64,000 nucleotides of DNA from CAZKAP01 sp964550895 (GTDB lineage: Bacteria > Bacteroidota > Bacteroidia > Flavobacteriales > Flavobacteriaceae). The notes beneath the pieces are model-generated. The model had not been told where the DNA came from. It saw only the letters and a program-made list of their open reading frames with translations, and did no database searches. This document shows positions 45,218-54,467 of the stretch, in pieces (the stretch's first letter is position 1; each line of letters starts with the position of its first letter). The translations under genes and the position numbers were made by a program. The DNA lies in assembly GCA_964550895.1 (NCBI GenBank), contig CAZKAP010000002.1, forward strand, positions 55,686-119,685. Direction: 5' to 3'.

Positions 45218-45880
45218 TTATGGGTTCACTAATAGCAAGTAGCGCAGTACAATATAAACCGGTAACAGTATGATTGACAGTATAAACATGCGCTTTCCAT
45301 GACGCCTGTCGCTGCGGGAATAGCTGGGTACCCTTTGGCCATTGGGTAGTGTTTTGCGGGAGGTCCACAAAAAGTACCCGATCAGGACACCAAAAACCGC
45401 CCCGAGGACGGCCAGTACATATCCGGCTATGATCCAATCCGACTGGTTTCCTTCAGGCTGGGAAAGCTCTTCCAGCCTGCGTATTCGTATGGATTTCAGG
45501 AGTTGATCGTCTATCACCACACCCCTTTGCTGGAGAATCTTTCGAGTTAGTGCGTAGTCCTGCGGGCTCCATTCGTCCGGCTTGAGCAGAATCTCGTACA
45601 GTTCGGAATCCGAGTACTGAAACAGGAAGTGTTCGGGATCCACATCGTAAAGCAAATTGTCCGCCCACTCATCGAGGACCTCATGCGCCTTGTCGAAATC
45701 GGATGGGTGCAGGCGAATTTCGTATTCGTGAAGAAGGGTGCTGCCCGAAAAAGTAATATCGAAGGGCGGGATATTGTCCCCGATTCGGCAATCCAGGCCT
45801 TCTTCCTCGAGCAGTTCCCTCATCTCCTCGGCTTGGGCCCAGGTCGGAAATTTCCTGAAAATTGCATACTGGTCCGACAT
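45218..45880 (-). CDS. DUF2007-domain membrane protein
   Basis: The N-terminal ~70 residues (YAIFRKFPTWAQAEEMRELLEEEGLDC) match the DUF2007 ferredoxin-like fold often annotated as a putative signal-transducing protein. The middle is acidic and helical. The C-terminus has two membrane segments (IIAGYVLAVLGAVFGVLIGYF and MFILSIILLPVYIVLRYLLL) around a basic loop. Function is unknown. The frame opens at 45898, but MSDQYAIFRKF at 45880 is the usual DUF2007 beginning. It is adjacent to the GH13 gene by 8 bases. Confidence 0.8.
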   Translation of the reverse strand: MSDQYAIFRKFPTWAQAEEMRELLEEEGLDCRIGDNIPPFDITFSGSTLLHEYEIRLHPSDFDKAHEVLDEWADNLLYDVDPEHFLFQYSDSELYEILLKPDEWSPQDYALTRKILQQRGVVIDDQLLKSIRIRRLEELSQPEGNQSDWIIAGYVLAVLGAVFGVLIGYFLWTSRKTLPNGQRVPSYSRSDRRHGKRMFILSIILLPVYIVLRYLLLVNP

Positions 45881-45980
45881 AATGTCAAATGGTCGCACGG
45901 AAAATACATTATAATTGGATGTTTAGCGAATAGACCTACTTAATAAAACGCCGGCCCGGGCTCTCATATCCGATTTGAGT

Positions 45981-46736
45981 TCAATTCGAATACGAACGTA
46001 CCACATCGGATACATTCCAATATCGCTTCCAGGTCCCAGGACGTTCGAAATCCAGCCCGGACTTCATTACTTTGGCGTTGGGATACTTCCTCTTAATTAT
46101 ACCCCAGGTGGTGTCTTCCCAGTTGGCTTCCTCCAGTTTTATCAGTTTCACGCCTTTGAGTGAACCCGATACCGCCTTGTCGACCAGTGGCCACCAAAGA
46201 CTCTCCGTTTCCCTGTCCCAGAGGATAAACCCGTCCAGTCCATCCCACACCTCGGGATCGAAATAGGTATAACCGCTCACCGCGAAAGTAAATACCTTGT
46301 CCCCGTAGGTGCGTCTGTAGATCGCACCGAGGTCAGCCAGTATGCAATAGGCCGCGAATATAGGTTCTCCGTCAAGCACGTCATTCACCACCTCGTGCCG
46401 GGTCAGGTCCTTCACGGAATAAGCTTTTACCTCACCTCCCCTGTAAGCCAGCAGGAAGCGCTGCGAATCGTTCCAGATCTGATCCGCCTGCTCCACGCTT
46501 TCAAACTCAGGTTTCAGCAGGGCAGGAAAACTCTCCCGTCCTAATCCGTAATGGAACTGTTCCGGCTTCAGATCCAGATTTGAGATGTCGAAGTGCTGGG
46601 CCTCGAATGGACCGCCATAGAGCATCGGGCGTCCGTTCTTCTCGAAGAACCTTCCGTTTTCCATTGCGCCCGGGCGTTGCCCCATGACGAGCAGGGGCAG
46701 TAATATCCACAATACAGGGAGTCCGATACGGATCAT
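45981..46736 (-). CDS. DUF3179-domain exported protein
   Basis: A secreted or periplasmic protein of the DUF3179 family, of unknown biochemical role. The signal peptide is MIRIGLPVLWILLPLLVMGQ. Family features are NDVLDGEPIFAAYCILADLGAIYRR, corresponding to the conserved PI-x-x-x-YC segment, and TESLWWPLVDKAVSG, matching the E-S-W-W/Q-x-x-G-x-A-V-x-G type. The frame opens at 46757, overlapping the peptidase, but ATG 46736 has TAAGG just before it and gives a clean signal peptide 4 bases after the peptidase stop. It is probably co-transcribed with the S9 peptidase. Confidence 0.8.
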   Translation of the reverse strand: MIRIGLPVLWILLPLLVMGQRPGAMENGRFFEKNGRPMLYGGPFEAQHFDISNLDLKPEQFHYGLGRESFPALLKPEFESVEQADQIWNDSQRFLLAYRGGEVKAYSVKDLTRHEVVNDVLDGEPIFAAYCILADLGAIYRRTYGDKVFTFAVSGYTYFDPEVWDGLDGFILWDRETESLWWPLVDKAVSGSLKGVKLIKLEEANWEDTTWGIIKRKYPNAKVMKSGLDFERPGTWKRYWNVSDVVRSYSN

Positions 46737-46740
46737 AACC

Positions 46741-48813
46741 TTACTTGAGTTGTTCAAACAAATAGGCGTAGGTCATAGCTGTTGAACGTGCGCTCTGTTC
46801 GTTGGTCGAAGCCCCGGAATGTCCCCCTTCAATATTTTCGTAGTAATACAGGGGATAACCCATGTCCATCATTTTAGCGGCCATCTTGCGCGCATGTCCA
46901 GGGTGTACCCGATCGTCGCGGGTGGAAGTATAAAAGAATACCTTGGGATAGTCCATGCCCTTCTTTAGGTTCTGATAAGGAGAATACTTACTGATGTATG
47001 CCCACTCTTCCGGTATGTCCGGATTTCCGTATTCACCCATCCAACTGGCACCGGCCAGGAGCTTATTGTAGCGCTTCATATCCAGCAGCGGGACCTGGCA
47101 TACGATCGCGTTGTAGAGGTCGGGGCGCTGGGTGAAGGCCACTCCAACCAACAGCCCTCCATTGCTACCCCCCTGCACGCCGAGATGGTCCGGGGAAGTT
47201 ACCTTGCGATCGATTACATCCTGAGACACGGCATAGAGATCGTTATAGATGTTCTGCCGCTTCTCCTTAAGTCCTGCCTGATGCCATTTCGGTCCGTACT
47301 CTCCACCTCCGCGGATGTTGGCCAGTACCAGGACTCCTCCGTTATCCAGCCAGATTGCGCCCGATATCCCCGAATAATAAGGCCTTCGGGACACCTCAAA
47401 ACCGCCATATGCACGGATCAGGGTAGGGTTATTTCCGTCCTTTTTAAGGCTCTTGGAAGATATCATGAAATAGGGTATGAGCGTTCCGTCCTCGGAGGCT
47501 ACTTTGAATTGCTCCACCTGATATTTGTCCGCATCAAAATAGCCGGGCAGGGAACTGAATTCTTCAAACTTCAGATCGACGGCGCTGGCCTTATACAGGG
47601 TGACCGGAGTGAGGAAGTTCGAAAACGTAAAGAAGAAATCGTCTGAGAATTCGTCCGTTCCGGTAATTCCGATGGTCCCATAAGCCGGGGCGTCCACCTT
47701 CCTGTTCGTCCACTTGCCATCCTCGAACTGATAGACGAAGAGGTTTCCTGTTACATCTTTGAGGATGTTGATCAGCAGGTAGTTCTCGGTGTAGGACAGG
47801 CCGGATACACTGGAGAATTCATCGGGTTCTACAATAAGGTATACGTTTTTTCGACCCTGCAGTAGGTCGGTGAAGTTCAAACTGATCAGGGATCCCTGCC
47901 TAAACGTCTTCCCGTTTACCGTCCAGTCCGAGTTCAAATCCACAATCAATTGATTGTTCAGTATGCCTCGCATACTGGCATCTTCGGGTATATCCAGGCG
48001 AATCAGCTTGCCGTCCTGGTAAACAAAATTCTGTCGGGTATAAAAGGTTACGCCCCTTCGGATCATCAGGTACTCTTTATCCCCGTCCCGCATTACGCTG
48101 CCTCCACTGCTGACGTCCGTGGTCTCGCCTTCAAAAATCAATTCGGCTTCCGAAAGCGGGGTACCCCTTTTCCACAGCTTGACCTGACGGGGATAGCCGC
48201 TGGTGGTCATGGTATTTGCACCGAAGTCGGTCGAAACAATCAGGGTGTTTTCATCCAGGTAACCCGCCCCTCCTTTGGATTCAGGCAGGTAGAAACCATC
48301 GGCTATAAATTCCTTGCGATCCGCATCGAACTCCCGATAAATAGTAGCGTCTCCCCCGCCTTTGGACAGACTGACCAGGAATCGGTTATAGTCGGGATAC
48401 AGAGCACTGGCACCCTTGTACACCCATTTGACCCCGTCTTCTTCCGAGAGCTTATCCAGATCGAGCAGCACTTCCCAGTCGAGCTCGCCCTTCATATATG
48501 CTTCTTTCGGTGTACGGCGCCAAATTCCCCTGACGTGGTCCTTGTCCCTCCAGAAATTGTAGATGTACTCGCCCCGTATGGAAGGATAAATGATCCGGTC
48601 GGTCGCATTGGCAATCTCCAGGTACTTGTCGTAAGCCTCCTGGTAGTATTCGGATTGAGAAAGATGATCGAAGGTCTTCTGGTTCTGCTCGCTGACGAAC
48701 GCCATGGGCCGGTCCCCATCGACTTCCTCCAACCAGATATACGGATCTTCCTGGGCATTAAGGCCGGTTAATGCCATAAATAAGGTAAAGAAAGTAAATA
48801 CTGTATTTTTCAT
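46741..48813 (-). CDS. Prolyl oligopeptidase family serine peptidase (S9A), exported
   Basis: Cleaves short peptides on the C-terminal side of proline. The 690 residues are typical. MKNTVFTFFTLFMALTGLNAQ is a signal peptide, so it acts in the periplasm. An N-terminal part (EDPYIWLEEVDGDRPM) leads into a seven-bladed propeller (about 90-420). The alpha/beta hydrolase domain carries the nucleophile Ser in GVQGGSNGGLLVG, the Asp in TSTRDDRVHPGHARK and the His in EGGHSGAS. The DUF3179 gene follows after 4 bases. The upstream 140 bases hold its promoter. Confidence 0.94.
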   Translation of the reverse strand: MKNTVFTFFTLFMALTGLNAQEDPYIWLEEVDGDRPMAFVSEQNQKTFDHLSQSEYYQEAYDKYLEIANATDRIIYPSIRGEYIYNFWRDKDHVRGIWRRTPKEAYMKGELDWEVLLDLDKLSEEDGVKWVYKGASALYPDYNRFLVSLSKGGGDATIYREFDADRKEFIADGFYLPESKGGAGYLDENTLIVSTDFGANTMTTSGYPRQVKLWKRGTPLSEAELIFEGETTDVSSGGSVMRDGDKEYLMIRRGVTFYTRQNFVYQDGKLIRLDIPEDASMRGILNNQLIVDLNSDWTVNGKTFRQGSLISLNFTDLLQGRKNVYLIVEPDEFSSVSGLSYTENYLLINILKDVTGNLFVYQFEDGKWTNRKVDAPAYGTIGITGTDEFSDDFFFTFSNFLTPVTLYKASAVDLKFEEFSSLPGYFDADKYQVEQFKVASEDGTLIPYFMISSKSLKKDGNNPTLIRAYGGFEVSRRPYYSGISGAIWLDNGGVLVLANIRGGGEYGPKWHQAGLKEKRQNIYNDLYAVSQDVIDRKVTSPDHLGVQGGSNGGLLVGVAFTQRPDLYNAIVCQVPLLDMKRYNKLLAGASWMGEYGNPDIPEEWAYISKYSPYQNLKKGMDYPKVFFYTSTRDDRVHPGHARKMAAKMMDMGYPLYYYENIEGGHSGASTNEQSARSTAMTYAYLFEQLK

Positions 48814-48956
48814 GCTATCATAGGTTAATTTGGTGATTGTGTTAACACTCCAAGGGCAGGGAGCTCAATGGAAAAGGCCCCAAAAAACCTTTAAAAATAA
48901 ACAATTAACGCAGTCGGGGGGTATTTCCGAAAGGGATGAGTAAAACCCCTTGACTT

Positions 48957-49436
48957 TCAGGCTTCCTTACGAGTAAAGATGGCGACAATAAGAGATGTAA
49001 GTACCCCCATAACCGGAGCGAACAGCACCCCCTGAATGATGTAATTCCTAAGGTTGAAGAATTCTTCTGCCTCGGCCCGGTTCATTTTCTGATTCTCTAC
49101 CGAATACTCTATGGCATGGAGAAAGTAGTCCGGGGTAATGACGTTGGAGATGATCCATTGAGTGAGTGGAGTAAGCACCGTAACCACGATGGTGATGCGC
49201 AGACCGGTGAGTAGACCCTGCATATAGTTCATACTCCCTTCGTAGTAGTTCTCGCGCTTATCCCTAAGGCCCAGGACATAAATCACCACAGCCGGTATGG
49301 CTATTAGATTGGTGTAGATAAAGTGTTTATCGATGTGGGTACTGTGGAGCCCTACGGCGCGTTCCAGGGCCATCCAAACCAGGGCCATGACCACAAAAAT
49401 CAACCCCCATTTGAGTTCGATTGAGTATTTGTTCAT
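48957..49436 (-). CDS. DUF4199 membrane protein
   Basis: A 159-residue inner-membrane protein with four hydrophobic segments: GLIFVVMALVWMALE, NLIAIPAVVIYVLGL, LRITIVVTVLTPLTQWII and VLFAPVMGVLTSLIVAIF. Family features are KRENYYEGSMNYMQG after segment two and a loop between segments three and four with EYFxxxIEYS-like residues (DYFLHAIEYSVENQ). DUF4199 is common in Bacteroidetes and has no known function. It stands alone, 143 bases upstream of the S9 peptidase on the same strand. Confidence 0.82.
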   Translation of the reverse strand: MNKYSIELKWGLIFVVMALVWMALERAVGLHSTHIDKHFIYTNLIAIPAVVIYVLGLRDKRENYYEGSMNYMQGLLTGLRITIVVTVLTPLTQWIISNVITPDYFLHAIEYSVENQKMNRAEAEEFFNLRNYIIQGVLFAPVMGVLTSLIVAIFTRKEA

Positions 49437-49557
49437 TGTGAATGTCTTTTATTGGTTATAGTTAAGGTACTAAAAACCGTCATCTCAGCCTCGAAAAGAT
49501 CGCCTGGGTCGCGCATTCCCATTCCATACTATTGGCTTTTTCCAGTACATTAGGGTG

Positions 49558-50112
49558 ATGGGACTCAAAGGAATTCCGATAGCGCTGGCAGTTTGCACCC
49601 TATTTATGTTAGAAAACGCGGAACAGATTTATGACTTTGGTGATTCAGGCACCGGATCGGACTGGGTGGTGGTCAACGATGGCGTCATGGGAGGGCTTTC
49701 CAGAGGCGACGCCCGCCTGACTGAAAACAGCCTGCTTTTCACCGGTATGGTGTCCCTGGAAAATAACGGTGGTTTCTCCAGCCTCCGGAGCCCATACGGC
49801 ACATACGATATGTCGGAGTTTACTCTGGTGATCGCGAAATATCGATCGAGAGGCATGGATATGGCCATGACACTGGCCAACAGTCGATTATGGTATCGAC
49901 CTAATTTCAAAGCGAACTTGCCGGACACGAAGGGAGATTGGGTAACCCTGGAATTGCCTTTGGGGTCTTTTGACCGGTACAGAGTCGGGCGTCCCGTCGG
50001 GGGAAAGCTGAGTATATCGGATCAGTCCGCCATAGTTCGATTCGGATTCATCACAAACGAAAAAAAGAATGGGTCGTTCGAATTCGAAATCGACTCCCTC
50101 ATCTTTAGGTAA
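49558..50112 (+). CDS. CIA30-family exported protein
   Basis: A protein of the complex I intermediate-associated protein 30 (CIA30) family. In bacteria these are galactose-binding-like beta-sandwich proteins of unknown role. Conserved parts are WVVVNDGVMGGLSRG, FTGMVSLENNGGFSSLRS and WVTLELPLGSF. An N-terminal hydrophobic stretch (MGLKGIPIALAVCTLFML) looks like a signal peptide. GTG 49555 and ATG 49558 are consecutive possible starts; the ATG is preferred. The gene converges with the phosphatase-like gene 14 bases away. Confidence 0.85.
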   Translation: MGLKGIPIALAVCTLFMLENAEQIYDFGDSGTGSDWVVVNDGVMGGLSRGDARLTENSLLFTGMVSLENNGGFSSLRSPYGTYDMSEFTLVIAKYRSRGMDMAMTLANSRLWYRPNFKANLPDTKGDWVTLELPLGSFDRYRVGRPVGGKLSISDQSAIVRFGFITNEKKNGSFEFEIDSLIFR

Positions 50113-50125
50113 CCCTCGCTGCCAA

Positions 50126-51082
50126 TCAGGCCCCGGCCAGGGCTAGACGGACCAAAACGGGGAAATGATCGGAGGGAAACCGCCCCCGATCCGCATCGCT
50201 GAGGATAAGCACTCCCCGAACATCCCAAAGCTTTGGGGAACAAAAAATGTAGTCGATTCGGGAACGGACGGTCCTTGCCACATCGAAACCATTGAATGTG
50301 CCTACCGGTCCGTGGACCCTGCCAGCTGCGGCATAGGTATCGATAAGCTGTTCCTCCAATATCCGGATTGCCGGGCGATCCGGTTCCAGATTGAAGTCCC
50401 CCATTAGTATAACCGGCAGCCCGTCCGGATTAAGAAGGTTGATTCTATCGACTATGAGCCGGGCACTCTCCAGCCGGGCCTTCTCCCCTATATGATCGAA
50501 ATGGGTATTGAACACCATAAACTCATGCCCACCCTTTCTAAAGCGGAAGTGTCCATAGGTACAAATACGCGGAAGAGCCGCATCCCAGCCGATGGATGGA
50601 GTCTCTGGCGTGGCCGACAGCCAGAAGGTTCCATTGGAAAGGAGTTCCAGCTGATCCTTATCGTAAAAGATGGCTGAAAACTCCCCTTTCTTTTTACCAT
50701 CGTCACGGGCCACACCGGTATGGCCGTAGGCGGGGAGTCCCTGGTCCATGAAGGTAACCTGGTGCAGCAATGCCTCCTGAACTCCCAGGATCAGGGGACG
50801 GTAATACTGAATTTGGGAAACGAGGTAAGCCCGTCGGTTTTCCCAGTGGTTGGGAAGGTCATCCGGATTGTCGTAGCGGATGTTATAGGTCATGACCGTC
50901 CATTCCTTCGTCTGGGCATGTATCCCCCCGGAAACCCAGGGTGTCACAACAAGGGCCAGAATCACGCAGGTGCGAATCCCTCCGGCTCGGAATACAAGCC
51001 GGAAAAGCTTTCCGATACCTTGGCCGGGTAGTGCCCATCGATGGACGGAAATGGATGCTCGTAGTAAAGAGTCCGTACCCAT
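50126..51082 (-). CDS. Endonuclease/exonuclease/phosphatase (EEP) family protein, exported
   Basis: A metal-dependent hydrolase of the DNase I/sphingomyelinase-like EEP fold. Motifs in order are MTYNIRYDNPDD (Asn), GVQEALLHQ (metal Glu), FSAIFYDKDQLELL, NTHFDHIGEKAR (catalytic His), LMGDFNLEPD and SDHFPVLVRL. A hydrophobic segment ending SGGIHAQ suggests export; the n-region before it is unusually long. The frame is open to 51136. The ATG at 51082 is a compromise, and no good ribosome-binding site supports either choice. The substrate (nucleic acid, sugar phosphate or phospholipid) is unknown. Confidence 0.85.
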   Translation of the reverse strand: MGTDSLLRASISVHRWALPGQGIGKLFRLVFRAGGIRTCVILALVVTPWVSGGIHAQTKEWTVMTYNIRYDNPDDLPNHWENRRAYLVSQIQYYRPLILGVQEALLHQVTFMDQGLPAYGHTGVARDDGKKKGEFSAIFYDKDQLELLSNGTFWLSATPETPSIGWDAALPRICTYGHFRFRKGGHEFMVFNTHFDHIGEKARLESARLIVDRINLLNPDGLPVILMGDFNLEPDRPAIRILEEQLIDTYAAAGRVHGPVGTFNGFDVARTVRSRIDYIFCSPKLWDVRGVLILSDADRGRFPSDHFPVLVRLALAGA

Positions 51083-51350
51083 ACGGGATTTGTTTAGGTT
51101 AGCTACCAAAATACAGGATTTTAAGTGGATATCCATGGATGGATGTGCGGTACGGATATTTCCTAAGAAAAAGAATCTAAATAACCAGGAAAAGACAAAT
51201 TATTGAAGGCGAACGTATCGAAAAATTGGTAAAACTTACCCGCATAAAGGCCGCTCTGACCTGCAAATTTTCCTAAATTGCCTCTAATCAAATGCACTTC
51301 GAAAACACAGAACGCGCAGAGGATCAGGGAATCTCGCCGGTAATTTTAAG

Positions 51351-51950
51351 ATGAGAGAACATGTCTATCGTGCCACAAGGGAGGCACATGAGAAAGTCGA
51401 GGGTCAATTCGGTTTCGCTCAGGGCCTGAAAGCCCCTGCCTATTTCCACTTTCTCCTAACCATGTACCGAACCCGGCTGGTTTATCAACCCAGTTTCGAC
51501 GCGCTTGAGCGGCTCTCCGGATTATCCACCTGCAACTTCGAACTGCTGGGGGCCCTGAAGGAGGATCTCAGACCCTTTTATACCGATCTGTCCCCAGGGA
51601 CCATAAGGGGTTTATCGGGTTTTATGGCGCCTACTACAGACCTTTCGAGGTTGACCGGTATTCATTACGTGTTTGCCGGTTCCGCAGCAGGGGCACGAAT
51701 AGTACTGAAAATGATCAAAGTCAGTAAAATGGATCTGCCGAATGCCTATATTCAAAGGCTTGACCGGTTGTCAGGAGGTCTTATGGCGGAACTCGAGAAC
51801 GCCATGAAGGAGGAAACGCTGAATCCTTCAATCGTCATTGAAGGGGCCTCGGAGGCCTTCGAGTGGTTCTATCAGATTAGTTTAGATGCAGAAATCCAGC
51901 GAAATACAGTATTCGAAGGAACTGGAAGCCCGGGCACTCGAGGAGTGTAA
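51351..51950 (+). CDS. Bacterial heme oxygenase (phytochrome-associated)
   Basis: Opens heme to biliverdin, CO and iron. The 199 residues have the all-helical heme oxygenase pattern: the proximal His13 lies in TREAHEKVE, and the distal helix region reads FAGSAAGARIV. Such genes commonly precede bacteriophytochromes and supply their chromophore. Here the last 65 bases overlap the start of the phytochrome gene in another frame. The heme oxygenase TAA shares one base with the codon for the phytochrome's chromophore-binding Cys. The similarity is moderate, and the distal-helix motif is weaker than in HemO of pathogens. Confidence 0.82.
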   Translation: MREHVYRATREAHEKVEGQFGFAQGLKAPAYFHFLLTMYRTRLVYQPSFDALERLSGLSTCNFELLGALKEDLRPFYTDLSPGTIRGLSGFMAPTTDLSRLTGIHYVFAGSAAGARIVLKMIKVSKMDLPNAYIQRLDRLSGGLMAELENAMKEETLNPSIVIEGASEAFEWFYQISLDAEIQRNTVFEGTGSPGTRGV

Positions 51951-53253
51951 CCGGGAGCCCATCGAAATCCCAGGTCGCATTCAAAGCCATGGAGCCTTGA
52001 TCGCCTTCGGTTTTCAGGATCTGAAAATCCGTTACGCTTCTGAAAATATAGGTGAATTCCTGAATTTTTCAGACTCGATTTTCGAGTACCGCCTGCTCGA
52101 TGTCTTCGGCAAGGAAGACGTCCATTCCATAGTGAACATTGCCTCGCACCGGTCCGCCTATCGGCAGCGGGAACACGTGAAGGTGATTCAATCCGAAAGC
52201 CGGCAAATAGAAATATCGCTTTTTCGCTGGGAGGATGTGGTGATCCTCGAGTTGGTTCCCCTGGCCTCAGGCTTTGAGTCCGGCACCATTTCCGGCAACG
52301 TCAAGCAGGTACTCGCCTACGCCCATGCCTTTCAGGACCTGCAGGATATACTGGATAAAACCGTGCGATCCCTGCAGGCAATTACCGGTTTTGGAAGGGT
52401 TATGGCCTATACGTTTCTGCCCGATCATTCTGGTGAGGTCGTGGCCGAGTCCATAAACGGCGATATGGACTCCTATCTGGGCCTGCGATTCCCCGCCTTC
52501 GATATTCCCCCCAGGGCACGCGATCTGTTTCTCAAAAATCCGATACGGCAGATCGGCAATACCAGCGATCCGGGTATAGCGGTACTCGCCGCCAACGAAA
52601 ACCTGCCTCCTCTGGATCTTACCTATGGAATCCTGAGAGGGGTATCCCCGGTACACAACCAGTACATGAGGAACATGAATATAGTGACCTCCCTGACACT
52701 CCCCATTATCGTGCAGGGGAAGCTCTGGGGACTATTTGCACACCACCACCACAGCGAATTACAGCTCCGTCCGGATATGGTGTACTCCGCTGAGATCATC
52801 GGACAGACTCTTGGGATGGCAGTGGAACACCACGTCCGCCGGAAAACCGAGACGGCCGTTAAGAGTCTCCTAATGGAGGGTAAGGACCTGATCAGTACCC
52901 GTACGAACCCACTCGAACTGGAGGCATTCTGGAGCCAGGCGAGTTCGAGACTGCAAGGAATCGTCAAATGCGATGGCATCGCCTATTTGCTGGATCACAG
53001 TGTGCTGACGCACGGACATTGTCCCTCGGAGTCCACCATAGAGGCCATTGAAAAACACTACTCGGGAACGTCTGCAGGGGAACTCGCCTTCAGCTCCGAC
53101 CTGAGCGAATTCGGCCTGGATGGTCTCAATGCAAGCCGGGGGGTTCTGCGGATGGAGATACGTCCCAAAAGCCCCAGGATTTCGCTGCACTTCTACAGAA
53201 ACGAGGTGGCCTCTCAAATTCATTGGGCAGGTAATCCGAAAAAGGATCTGTAA
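51886..53253 (+). pseudogene. bphP: Bacteriophytochrome photosensory part (PAS-GAF-PHY), ended by an in-frame TAA in the PHY tongue
   Basis: Senses red/far-red light through bound biliverdin. Cys21 in LEECNREPIEIPGRIQSHG is the canonical biliverdin attachment site. The PAS domain is at about 15-115. The GAF domain (about 130-305) carries LRFPAFDIPPRAR (the PASDIP motif with Phe for Ser, Asp kept) and SPVHNQYMRNM with the chromophore His. PHY runs from about 315 and stops after IHWAGNPKKDL, midway through the tongue. The same frame continues after the TAA as FVENRVRLHPRSSF, which contains the PRxSF tongue motif. One gene is therefore split by a single stop. It could be an inactivating mutation, a sequencing error, a split but functional pair, or readthrough. 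Labelled pseudogene only because the ORF is interrupted. Confidence 0.85.
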
Positions 53254-53256
53254 TTT

Positions 53257-54447
53257 GTGGAAAACCGGGTACGATTGCATCCCCGATCTTCCTTCGATCA
53301 CTACAAAGAACTCCACAGGGGGATGTCGGACGAATGGGAGGATGAAGAAATTTCCACCGCGCGCTTCGCACAAAACGCCCTTCAAAATCTAGCGCGTTTC
53401 GAATCAGATGCCCCCGATGTATCCGGGGGAGATGGTGAAAGACTCAGGCTCGTGGTGCGTGAACTCAACCATCGCGTCAGGAACATCCTTACGCTGGTAC
53501 GCTCCATTTCGCGACAAACAGCCCTGTCCGAACAATCCATTACCGGCTATGTCAATGCCCTTGAAAAGCGAATTAATGCCCTGGCAGAAGCCAACGAACT
53601 GCTTACCGAAGGTGGATCCCAAACCATCGGATTGAAGGAAGTAATGGAGAAGGAACTGCTGCCTTACCACAACGCATTCAATCCGGTGACCCTGGTGGGC
53701 CCGAAGGTTCAACTGCCTCCCGATCTGGTACCCATACTCGTATTAATTCTGCACGAACTGACTTCAAATGCCGCTAAATACGGGGCCCTCTCGGTCAGGA
53801 ACGGAGAACTGGAAGTAAGCTGGTTCAGGAATACGGAGGGACTCCGAATTTTTTGGAAGGAGAGTCAGGGCCCGCCTGTGGAGGAGCCCAGCCGACGCGG
53901 TTTTGGCAGGACCGTAGTGGAACATGCTCTGCAGTATGAATTCGACGGGCAGTCAAACCTTCTATTCCTGAAGGAAGGCGTACAGGCCGAATTTTTCATT
54001 CCAGCATCGGCCATTAGCGGGAAAACCACTGAACCCCCCATCGCTGTTACAGGAAAGCCGGGATCTAAGAAAAAGGAAACTTCTGGGGACGAAACCGTGT
54101 GGGACATACTCGTGCTGGAGGATGATTTTGTCAATGCAAGAGAAATCATCGATACTTTGAATACACTCGGCTTCAGTTCCGTTCACGCATTTTCCAATCA
54201 GGAGAGTGCACTGGCATCCATGAAACAGCGGTCCTATCGACTGGCCATACTGGATGTGAACCTCAAGGGGGAGAGCTGTCAGCTCGTGGCCCGCGCATGT
54301 CGGGAGAAGAATGTGGATCTGTGCTACCTCACCGGAGATCCCGATGCGGTGCTGGAAAACGATTCTCTGCCGCGTGCAGAAGTGATTGTGAAGCCGGTGG
54401 ACGGCTCCAAGATACAGCAGATGCTGGATTCCATAATAATGACCTAA
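53257..54447 (+). CDS. Second part of the split bacteriophytochrome: end of PHY tongue, HWE histidine kinase, receiver
   Basis: Same frame as the preceding phytochrome piece, separated only by TAA and one codon. The N-terminus HPRSSFDHYKELHRG is the rest of the PHY tongue, so this is not an independent protein by origin. The kinase is of the HWE type: His72 in RELNHRVRNILTLVRSISRQ, the N-box HELTSNAAKYGALS and the WxE region FWKESQGPPVEEPSRRGFG. Residues ~285-396 form a receiver domain with the phosphoacceptor in LAILDVNLKG and VIVKPVDG. A GTG at 53257 with AAGGA ten bases upstream could allow reinitiation. A joined protein would have 853 residues (PAS-GAF-PHY-HWE-REC). Confidence 0.88.
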   Translation: MENRVRLHPRSSFDHYKELHRGMSDEWEDEEISTARFAQNALQNLARFESDAPDVSGGDGERLRLVVRELNHRVRNILTLVRSISRQTALSEQSITGYVNALEKRINALAEANELLTEGGSQTIGLKEVMEKELLPYHNAFNPVTLVGPKVQLPPDLVPILVLILHELTSNAAKYGALSVRNGELEVSWFRNTEGLRIFWKESQGPPVEEPSRRGFGRTVVEHALQYEFDGQSNLLFLKEGVQAEFFIPASAISGKTTEPPIAVTGKPGSKKKETSGDETVWDILVLEDDFVNAREIIDTLNTLGFSSVHAFSNQESALASMKQRSYRLAILDVNLKGESCQLVARACREKNVDLCYLTGDPDAVLENDSLPRAEVIVKPVDGSKIQQMLDSIIMT

Positions 54448-54467
54448 TCCTAAAGCAGATCGAAACC

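Noticed and set aside
53251..53253. Selenocysteine or pyrrolysine recoding at the phytochrome stop
   Set aside because: The stop is TAA, not TGA or TAG, so neither known recoding route applies.
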